A DNA stretch of 6,912 nt from Nevskiaceae bacterium (GTDB taxonomy: Bacteria; Pseudomonadota; Gammaproteobacteria; Steroidobacterales; Steroidobacteraceae). Positions within the stretch are counted from its first letter, which is position 1, and each line of letters starts with the position of its first letter. The notes below the pieces were generated by a model. The model saw nothing but the letters and a program-made list of their open reading frames with translations, was not told where the DNA came from and did not search any database. The position numbers were made by a program, and so were the translations under genes. The stretch covers positions 1-6,912 of the forward strand of contig JAITMN010000236.1 in NCBI GenBank assembly GCA_031277355.1, given 5' to 3'. Positions 1 through 4,476 of this stretch are shown one piece after another.

Positions 1-14
1 TGAGGAACAAACCC

Positions 15-1430
15 ATGAGAACCGGACCCATCAAGGTATTGGCGCTGGCAGCCGGCCTGATTGTCGCCGCGCCCGCGCTGGCGCAGAAGATGCCGGATAT
101 CGGCTTCAAGAGTGTTGGCCGTGGCGCGCCGCTTGCCGCCAGTGTGCTCGACATGAAACAGGAAGTGGGGCCGAACTGGATTCGCGGACAGGGCGTGCAG
201 GCCAGCGATGACCCCAAAGCGCCGTTCCCGCTCAATGGCTACACGCCCGACAAGGTGCCGGCCAACTATCAGCCGCTGCCGCGCGACATCTTCACCAGCC
301 CGGATTTCTACGCCGACAAGGCGCTGTGGAGCGACCCGCGCTACTACCGTTGCAACAGCCCGCAGGCCACCGAATATCAGCGCGGCATTCTGCAACGCCC
401 CGCCGTGAACACGTCGGACAAAATCGAGGACGCGCCCTGGGGTCACTGCGAAGTCAGTCTGCCGCGCGAAGCCATCGTCAGTCCGTATGGATTCAAGACC
501 GCGCAGGAACATTACGAAGCGTTGAAGGCCGAAACCACCCAGCGCGGCGGTCCGAGCGTCTACACCTACGGCAATTTCCCGAACGCCGAATGGAACGGCG
601 TTTACGAGCGGCCGGCTCGCAGCGGCAACAATCAGATCAATTGGTACTGGGGCCGTCACACGCAGATTCCCACGGTGCTTTCGGTGTTGACGCCGAAGTA
701 TCAGGAATACATGGTGCAGGAGGCTTATCACCAGATGCGCGGCGACGCGCTGTGGCCGTCCACGTTCTGCTGGCCCGAAGGCTTCATGCGGCGCTGGTAT
801 CCGGCGGCGGTGTGGGAGCACTACATCGTTGCGACGCCGGATTTCGTGGAAGTGCGTGCGGGTGTGGCGCGCAATTTCATTCAAGACATCTACGTGGGCC
901 GCGATTTCAACATGCAGGACGTGCCCAATGGCGGCGTGCCGCGCTTGGGTCAAGCCGTGCCGCGCTGGTATGGCGAGACAGTGGGCTTCTGGGATAAAGA
1001 CGTGCTGATCACCTGGACCAGCAACATCCAGGGCTGGAAGTCGCACTCGGAGTTCGAGTTTTCGAACAAGTTGCAGTCCATCGAGATTTACACGCCGATT
1101 CGCGAGGGCGGCAAGTTTATCGGCCTGAATCACGAAACCATCCTCTATGATGAAGACGCGCTGGCCGTGCCGGTGCGCATCGTGCGCAACTTCCACAAGA
1201 TCAACGATTTCAAAGACAACAACGAAGTGCCGTATGCCTTCATCGAATGTGTGCAGACGCTGTTCAACGTGGAAGGCCGCAACACGCCGCTGACGCCGGG
1301 CGCGAAGATCGAGTATGAGATGCCCGACATGTATGGCCGTCCGTGGGCGAAGATATGGAGCGAGAACTTCGAGCAGAACATGACGAAACCGGAAGATACG
1401 TCGGAAGACATCTTCGACTTCTCGAAGTAG
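15..1430 (+). CDS. Exported protein of unknown function, 471 aa
   Basis: I do not recognise this protein as a named family. Residues 1-23 form a typical Sec signal peptide: basic start (Arg2, Lys7), a hydrophobic core at about 8-20, and an Ala-Leu-Ala cleavage site before Gln24. No later membrane segment is apparent, so a periplasmic or otherwise exported soluble protein is inferred. The body is rich in Trp and Tyr and has four cysteines (113, 145, 252, 412), enough for two disulfides. Residues 320-336 (GETVGFWDKDVLITWTS) resemble the G-x-S-x-G-x-W-E-G-D-T-L-V-V motif of many secreted hypothetical proteins in Acidobacteria and Proteobacteria; this link is from memory and tentative. The ATG at 15 is preceded by GAGGA at 2-6 with 8 nt spacing, which supports the start. 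The gene is complete, ending in TAG. It lies upstream of the tRNA genes and shows no obvious functional tie to the ccm genes. Confidence 0.9.
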   Translation: MRTGPIKVLALAAGLIVAAPALAQKMPDIGFKSVGRGAPLAASVLDMKQEVGPNWIRGQGVQASDDPKAPFPLNGYTPDKVPANYQPLPRDIFTSPDFYADKALWSDPRYYRCNSPQATEYQRGILQRPAVNTSDKIEDAPWGHCEVSLPREAIVSPYGFKTAQEHYEALKAETTQRGGPSVYTYGNFPNAEWNGVYERPARSGNNQINWYWGRHTQIPTVLSVLTPKYQEYMVQEAYHQMRGDALWPSTFCWPEGFMRRWYPAAVWEHYIVATPDFVEVRAGVARNFIQDIYVGRDFNMQDVPNGGVPRLGQAVPRWYGETVGFWDKDVLITWTSNIQGWKSHSEFEFSNKLQSIEIYTPIREGGKFIGLNHETILYDEDALAVPVRIVRNFHKINDFKDNNEVPYAFIECVQTLFNVEGRNTPLTPGAKIEYEMPDMYGRPWAKIWSENFEQNMTKPEDTSEDIFDFSK

Positions 1431-1441
1431 CAGTGTATGAT
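1414..1441 (+). promoter_or_regulatory. Candidate stable-RNA promoter for tRNA-Cys/tRNA-Leu
   Basis: A -10 hexamer TATGAT at 1436-1441 (5 of 6 to consensus) lies 16 bp downstream of TCGACT at 1414-1419 (4 of 6 to TTGACA). The -10 is followed directly by a pure G/C discriminator, CGCCCGCC at 1442-1449. A GC-rich discriminator is the known hallmark of tRNA and rRNA promoters under stringent and growth-rate control, and the segment closely resembles the E. coli tyrT promoter as I recall it. Transcription would start near 1447-1450, about 42-45 nt before mature tRNA-Cys. The -35 lies inside the last codons of the upstream gene. The position and the match are seen directly; activity is inferred. 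Confidence 0.6.
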
Positions 1442-1477
1442 CGCCCGCCTTCCCAGGCCCCTTGGGCCGGCGGGCGA
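1441..1477 (+). other. GC-rich inverted repeat (hairpin) before the tRNA genes
   Basis: TCGCCCGCC at 1441-1449 pairs perfectly with GGCGGGCGA at 1469-1477 (9 bp, 8 of them G-C). An inner stem GGCCC (1456-1460) with GGGCC (1464-1468) closes a 3-nt loop, leaving 1450-1455 unpaired on the 5' side. The dyad starts 10 nt after the stop of the upstream gene. No U-tract follows, so it is not a canonical intrinsic terminator; it could stabilise or help terminate the upstream mRNA. Its left arm coincides with the discriminator of the predicted tRNA promoter, so a transcript starting there would lack most of that arm. Confidence 0.55.
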
Positions 1478-1491
1478 CTTCCCGCAGCGAG

Positions 1492-1565
1492 GGCTAGGTG
1501 GCAGAGTGGTCATGCAGCGGCCTGCAAAGCCGTGTACGCCGGTTCGATTCCGACCCTAGCCTCCA
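1492..1565 (+). tRNA. tRNA-Cys (GCA)
   Basis: This is a full cloverleaf of 74 nt including the encoded CCA at 1563-1565. The acceptor stem GGCTAGG (1492-1498) pairs with CCTAGCC (1555-1561), and the discriminator is T1562, the known identity base of tRNA-Cys. The D stem is 1501-1503 with 1513-1515. The anticodon stem 1517-1521/1529-1533 encloses the loop CTGCAAA with anticodon GCA at 1524-1526. The T loop TTCGATT is at 1543-1549. The T stem has one non-Watson-Crick pair, C1539 against A1553 (positions 50-64 in standard numbering). It is followed after 22 nt by tRNA-Leu, the same order as cysT-leuZ in enteric bacteria. Confidence 0.97.
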
Positions 1566-1587
1566 CCCTGGCAGCAAGGGATCGTTG
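1566..1587 (+). other. Spacer between the two tRNAs with a small stem-loop
   Basis: The 22-nt spacer contains CCCT (1566-1569) complementary to AGGG (1577-1580) around a 7-nt loop. A short hairpin directly after a tRNA 3' end could aid processing of the joint precursor. With only 4 bp this may be chance. Confidence 0.25.
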
Positions 1588-1674
1588 GCGGGCGTGGCGA
1601 AATCGGTAGACGCAGCAGACTTAAAATCTGCTTCCCGTAAGGGAGTGTGGGTTCAAGTCCCGCCGTCCGCACCA
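1588..1674 (+). tRNA. tRNA-Leu (UAA)
   Basis: This is an 87-nt class II tRNA with encoded CCA at 1672-1674 and discriminator A1671, as expected for leucine. The acceptor stem GCGGGCG (1588-1594) pairs with CGTCCGC (1664-1670) with one G-U pair. The anticodon stem GCAGA (1615-1619) pairs with TCTGC (1627-1631); the anticodon TAA is at 1622-1624. The long variable arm is a TCCC/GGGA stem (1633-1636 with 1641-1644) with a GTAA tetraloop. The T stem 1647-1651/1659-1663 encloses loop TTCAAGT. All helices are sound. It ends 34 nt before the ccmA start codon with no terminator between. Confidence 0.98.
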
Positions 1675-1699
1675 GCACTTGCGCAGCCCAGAACGCAGT

Positions 1700-1705
1700 A
1701 GGGGA
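1700..1705 (+). promoter_or_regulatory. Ribosome binding site that sets the ccmA start
   Basis: AGGGGA lies just upstream of GTG 1709; counted from its AGG (1700-1702) the spacing is 6 nt. The alternative in-frame TTG at 1679 is preceded only by the tRNA-Leu CCA end and has no Shine-Dalgarno match. GTG 1709 also gives a protein that begins directly at the first beta strand typical of ABC ATPases. Confidence 0.7.
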
Positions 1706-1708
1706 ACC

Positions 1709-2335
1709 GTGCTCGAAGTCAGCAATTTGCACCTGTGGCGCGGCCATACGCATCTGCTGCGCGGCGTCGGTTTTACGCTGAAGCCGGGGCAGGCGCTGCA
1801 ACTGACCTGGCCCAATGGCACGGGCAAAACCACGTTGCTGCGCTGTCTGGCGGGGTTTGTGCATGCCGAAGAGGGCAGCATCCGCTGGCGTGGGCACGAT
1901 CTGTCGCGGCGGCGCGATGCGCTGCATCGCGATCTGGCTTATCTGGGCCATGAAACGGCGCTGAAACAGGATTTGTCGGCGATGGAGAACCTGCGTCTGT
2001 CGTGCGCGATGCGCTGCGGTGCTTCGGTGCAGGCGATCGCGCAGCAACTGGATGCGCTGGGCCTTGAACCTGGCGCACGCGAACGCCCGGTTCGCAGCCT
2101 CTCGGCGGGGCAGCAACGCCGCACGGCGCTGGCGCGTCTGGCGCTGTGGGATGCGGCGCTGTGGCTGCTCGACGAACCGGCCGCCAATCTCGACGCCCCC
2201 GGGCAATCGGCGCTGTGCGAAGCCCTGCTCACGCACTTGCGCGGCGGCGGCAGCGTGCTGGTCGCCACGCATCAGCCCCTGGCGCTGGAGCGCGCCGACA
2301 ACCGCGTGTGGACGCATCCCTCGGTGGCCGCATGA
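1709..2335 (+). CDS. ccmA: CcmA, ATP-binding subunit of the heme-handling CcmABCD complex
   Basis: CcmA (208 aa) is the cytoplasmic ABC ATPase of System I cytochrome c maturation. It dimerises with CcmB/CcmC, and ATP hydrolysis drives release of holo-CcmE. Seen motifs: P-loop WPNGTGKT at 34-41, the ENL segment at 93-95, ABC signature LSAGQ at 131-135 followed by QRR as is typical of CcmA, Walker B LWLLDE at 151-156, D-loop NLD at 160-162, and switch His188 in ATHQP. Length matches the family. Oddity: residue 34 is Trp (TGG, 1808-1810), where Walker A (G-x-x-x-x-G-K-T/S) has glycine; a single T-to-G change would restore GGG. The remaining catalytic residues, including Lys40, Thr41, Glu156 and His188, are intact, so activity is still likely. 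The start GTG 1709 was chosen over TTG 1679 because it has a Shine-Dalgarno sequence. The 3' end overlaps ccmB by 4 nt (ATGA). Confidence 0.96.
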   Translation: MLEVSNLHLWRGHTHLLRGVGFTLKPGQALQLTWPNGTGKTTLLRCLAGFVHAEEGSIRWRGHDLSRRRDALHRDLAYLGHETALKQDLSAMENLRLSCAMRCGASVQAIAQQLDALGLEPGARERPVRSLSAGQQRRTALARLALWDAALWLLDEPAANLDAPGQSALCEALLTHLRGGGSVLVATHQPLALERADNRVWTHPSVAA

Positions 2336-3018
2336 AACCGCTGGCCTCAACCGCCACCGCCTTCGCCAGCGTCGTGAAGCGCGATCTGCTGCAAGCGGCG
2401 CGTCGCCCCGGCGAATGGCTGCAACCGCTGGCGTTTTTCGTCATCGTCACCGTGCTGTTTCCGCTGTCGCTCGACCCGGAGATGGCGCGGCTGCGCTATC
2501 TGGCGCCGGCGGCGTTGTGGGTGGCGTTGCTGTTGTCGTCGCTGCTGGCGCTGGAATTTCTGTTTCGCGAAGACGCACGCGACGGAACGCTGGAACAGTT
2601 CGCGTTGTCAGCACAACCCTTTGCCGCGCTGATCTTCGCCAAAACGGCCACGCACTGGCTGCTCACGGGCCTGCCGCTGTCGCTGGTGGGGCCGCTGGCG
2701 GCCATCAGCCTCGGAGCGCCGCCGGAAAGCGCATTGCCGGTGCTGTGGCCCCTGCTGCTGGGCAGCCTGTCGATGAGTCTGATCGGTTCGATCTGCGCGG
2801 GGCTGACGCTGGGCGCGCGGCGCGGCGGCGCGTTGCTGTCGCTGCTGGTGCTGCCGCTGGCGATGCCGACGCTGGTGTTCGGCGCGCGCGCGGTGCAATT
2901 GGCGATAGCAGGCGAGGGCGCGGCAGGTCCGTTGTATCTGCTCGGCGCGCTGACGGTGCTGGGTTTGACGCTTGCGCCGCTGGCGGCAGCGGCGGCCGTC
3001 AGGATCAGCCTGGAGTAA
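2332..3018 (+). CDS. ccmB: CcmB, membrane subunit of the CcmABCD complex
   Basis: CcmB (228 aa) is the integral inner-membrane partner of CcmA. About six hydrophobic segments are visible, roughly at residues 31-46, 57-76, 100-124, 137-160, 168-185 and 199-222, as expected for the family. Two stretches are typical of CcmB: F-R-E-D-x-R-D-G-T-L-E-Q at 78-89, the cytoplasmic loop thought to contact the ATPase, and L-V-L-P-L-A-x-P-x-L-V-F-G at 172-184. The start ATG 2332 overlaps the ccmA stop (ATGA), indicating translational coupling; more distant upstream ATGs in the same frame lie inside ccmA and would add residues unlike the family. It is complete, ending in TAA, and is followed by the only real gap in the operon (20 nt). 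Confidence 0.95.
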   Translation: MKPLASTATAFASVVKRDLLQAARRPGEWLQPLAFFVIVTVLFPLSLDPEMARLRYLAPAALWVALLLSSLLALEFLFREDARDGTLEQFALSAQPFAALIFAKTATHWLLTGLPLSLVGPLAAISLGAPPESALPVLWPLLLGSLSMSLIGSICAGLTLGARRGGALLSLLVLPLAMPTLVFGARAVQLAIAGEGAAGPLYLLGALTVLGLTLAPLAAAAAVRISLE

Positions 3019-3038
3019 CCTTGGGGTAAGATGCGCGG

Positions 3039-3797
3039 ATGAGTTGGGCCTGGTTTCATCGTTTCGGTTCGCCGCCTTATTTTTACTGGGTCGCCGGCAA
3101 AATCGCGCCCTGGTTCGGGTGGCCGTCGCTCGTTTTATTGCTGATCGGTCTCTACGGCGGACTGGTGCTCGCGCCGGTGGACTACTTCCAGAGCGACGCC
3201 TATCGCATCATCTACGTGCATGTACCGGCTTCGTGGCTGGCGCTGCTCACGTATTCCACGATGGCAATTTCTGCGGCCATCGGTCTGATCTGGCGCATCA
3301 AGATCGCGCATGCGGTGGCGGTGGCCTGTGCAGGCGTGGGAGCCGGTTTCACCATCGTTTCTCTTGCCACCGGCATGATTTGGGGAAAGCCGACCTGGGG
3401 CGCGTGGTGGGCTTGGGACCCGCGCATCGTCTCGCAATTGTTCCTGCTGTTTTTCTTTGCGGGTTACACCGGCCTGCGCGCGGCAATCGACGACACCGAC
3501 CGGGCTGACCGGGCCAGTGCGGTGCTCGCCATCGTCGGCATCGTCAACGTGCCCATAGTGCGCTATTCGGTGGACTGGTGGAATTCGCTGCATCAGGCCC
3601 CTTCGGTGATGCGCGCCGATGGCCCCACGATTTCCTGGTCGATGCTGTGGCCGCTGCTGACGATGGCGCTGGCCTACACGTTTTATTTTGGCTGGATCAT
3701 GCTGGTGCGCGCACGCGCCGAAGTGCTGCGGCGTGATCGCGGCAGCAACTGGGTGCGCGAAGCGCTGACGAACGAAGCGGCGGGGGCTCGAAGCTGA
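3039..3797 (+). CDS. ccmC: CcmC, heme-handling membrane protein that loads heme onto CcmE
   Basis: CcmC (252 aa) binds heme on the periplasmic face of the inner membrane and is needed to attach it covalently to CcmE. The family hallmark, the WWD domain, is seen as WGAWWAWDPR at 120-129. The two conserved heme-ligand histidines flank it: His61 in YVHVPASW and His185 in NSLHQ, matching His60 and His184 of the E. coli protein. Six membrane segments are apparent, and the Arg/Glu-rich tail after about residue 225 is probably cytoplasmic. The start ATG 3039 is preceded by GGGGT at 3023-3027, a fair Shine-Dalgarno match but with a long spacing of 11 nt. The stop TGA shares one base with the ATG of ccmD (TGATG). 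Confidence 0.96.
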   Translation: MSWAWFHRFGSPPYFYWVAGKIAPWFGWPSLVLLLIGLYGGLVLAPVDYFQSDAYRIIYVHVPASWLALLTYSTMAISAAIGLIWRIKIAHAVAVACAGVGAGFTIVSLATGMIWGKPTWGAWWAWDPRIVSQLFLLFFFAGYTGLRAAIDDTDRADRASAVLAIVGIVNVPIVRYSVDWWNSLHQAPSVMRADGPTISWSMLWPLLTMALAYTFYFGWIMLVRARAEVLRRDRGSNWVREALTNEAAGARS

Positions 3798-3859
3798 TGC
3801 AGGAATTCTGGAACCAGATGCATGAGTTTTTGAAGCTGATGCAGGAATTTTTTTCGATG
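3797..3859 (+). repeat. Three tandem 21-nt units at the start of ccmD
   Basis: Units are 3797-3817, 3818-3838 and 3839-3859. They match at 15 of 21 bases (1 vs 2), 15 of 21 (2 vs 3) and 13 of 21 (1 vs 3); units 1 and 3 share their first 11 bases. They encode MQEFWNQ, MHEFLKL and MQEFFSM. The in-frame unit length and conserved M-x-E-F suggest tandem duplication of the original N-terminus. The segment is also richer in A and T than its surroundings. Confidence 0.75.
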
Positions 3860-4003
3860 AGCGGTTACGCGCCATTCGTGTGGCCGGCCTACGCCATCGC
3901 GTTGGGCGCACTGCTCTGGTATGCGTGGCAGGCGCGTCGTCAGCTCGACAACGCACGCGAGGAAGCGCGCCGCAAAGTGGCGATGCGAGGAGACAACCCA
4001 TGA
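3797..4003 (+). CDS. ccmD: CcmD, small membrane adaptor of the CcmABC complex
   Basis: CcmD (68 aa from ATG 3797) is a small single-span protein that joins the CcmABC complex and is needed to release holo-CcmE. The recognisable part is QEFFSMSGYAPFVWPAYAI at about 16-34, which parallels the E-F-F-x-M-x-G-Y-A-x-F-V-W segment of known CcmD. A membrane helix spans about 27-43, followed by a charged cytoplasmic tail rich in Arg, Glu and Lys. The N-terminus holds three heptads of pattern M-x-E-F-x-x-x, each starting with an in-frame ATG (3797, 3818, 3839; a fourth ATG is at 3857), so the true start is uncertain. ATG 3797 is preferred because it is coupled to the ccmC stop, although only a weak GGGGG (3782-3786) precedes it. 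It overlaps ccmE by 4 nt. Confidence 0.88.
   Translation: MQEFWNQMHEFLKLMQEFFSMSGYAPFVWPAYAIALGALLWYAWQARRQLDNAREEARRKVAMRGDNP
3988..3992 (+). promoter_or_regulatory. Strong ribosome binding site for ccmE
   Basis: AGGAG lies 7 nt before ATG 4000. It is the best Shine-Dalgarno sequence in the operon and confirms the ccmE start over upstream in-frame ATGs that lie inside ccmD. It may allow CcmE to be made in excess of its neighbours. Confidence 0.75.
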
Positions 4004-4476
4004 CGCCGAATCGTCGCAAGCGGCTGTATCTGGTGCTGGGCATCGTCGCCGGCGTCGCCATTGCCGGCGGACTGGCGTTGCAGGCGTTTCGCAATAACGT
4101 CACGTTCTTCTTCGATCCCACGCAGGTGGTAGCCGGTGAAGTGGCCGAAGGCAAGCGTTTTCGTCTGGGCGGCATGGTGAAGGCGGGCAGCGTGCAACGC
4201 ACGTCGGGCAGCCTTGAAACGCGCTTCGTCGTCACCGATTTCAAACATGATGTATCGGTGCGATTCGACAAGGTGCTGCCCGATCTGTTCAAGGAGAACT
4301 CCGGCGTCGTGGCGCATGGCCGCATCGACGCCGCCGGCGTGTTCGTTGCCGATGAAGTGCTCGCCAAGCACGATGAAAACTACATGCCGCCGGAAGTCAC
4401 GCGCTCGCTGAAGCGTGGCGAGTCGCGGTTGGGCATGGATGAACCCTCAGCCTCAACGCAGAGCGCTCAACCATGA
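4000..4476 (+). CDS. ccmE: CcmE, periplasmic heme chaperone
   Basis: CcmE (158 aa) carries heme covalently between CcmC and the CcmF/CcmH ligase. It has a short basic cytoplasmic start (R5-R6-K7-R8), one N-terminal membrane anchor at about 9-29, and a periplasmic beta-barrel (OB-fold) domain at about 33-120. The heme-binding motif is intact: LAKHDENYMPPEV at 121-133, with His124 as the covalent heme-attachment residue and Tyr128 as the likely axial ligand, equivalent to His130 and Tyr134 in E. coli. The flexible tail after 133 is polar. The histidine form marks it as the classical type rather than the cysteine (CxxxY) variant. The start is fixed by AGGAG at 3988-3992. It overlaps ccmD at the 5' end and ccmF at the 3' end by 4 nt each. 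Confidence 0.97.
   Translation: MTPNRRKRLYLVLGIVAGVAIAGGLALQAFRNNVTFFFDPTQVVAGEVAEGKRFRLGGMVKAGSVQRTSGSLETRFVVTDFKHDVSVRFDKVLPDLFKENSGVVAHGRIDAAGVFVADEVLAKHDENYMPPEVTRSLKRGESRLGMDEPSASTQSAQP

Noticed and set aside
1..3. TGA at the window start as the stop of an upstream gene
   Set aside because: Too little sequence precedes it to judge.
1479..1485. TTCCCGC just before tRNA-Cys, identical to a tRNA-Gly 3' acceptor arm, as a possible tRNA-Gly remnant
   Set aside because: No CCA, T-arm or 5' partner is present; seven bases in GC-rich DNA are easily chance.
1622..1627. TAAAAT inside tRNA-Leu as a -10 element for ccmA
   Set aside because: It is the anticodon region, fixed by tRNA function, and no -35 lies at the right distance.
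1588..1674. tRNA-Leu as an attachment site for an integrated element
   Set aside because: No integrase, no repeated tRNA 3' end and no foreign-looking DNA follow; the ccm operon begins directly downstream.
1556..2350. Open frame on the - strand (264 codons) opposite the tRNAs and ccmA
   Set aside because: It runs antisense through two tRNA genes and ccmA, and its Gln/Arg-rich translation reflects codon bias of the sense strand.
2019..3029. Open frame on the + strand overlapping ccmA and ccmB in another frame
   Set aside because: It is an out-of-frame shadow rich in Arg and Ala without recognisable motifs, whereas the ccmA and ccmB frames carry clear family motifs.
3135..4367. Long open frame on the - strand (410 codons) opposite ccmC, ccmD and ccmE
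   Set aside because: It lies wholly antisense to three well-conserved genes, its translation is low-complexity Arg/Pro/Ser-rich, and such frames are common in GC-rich DNA.
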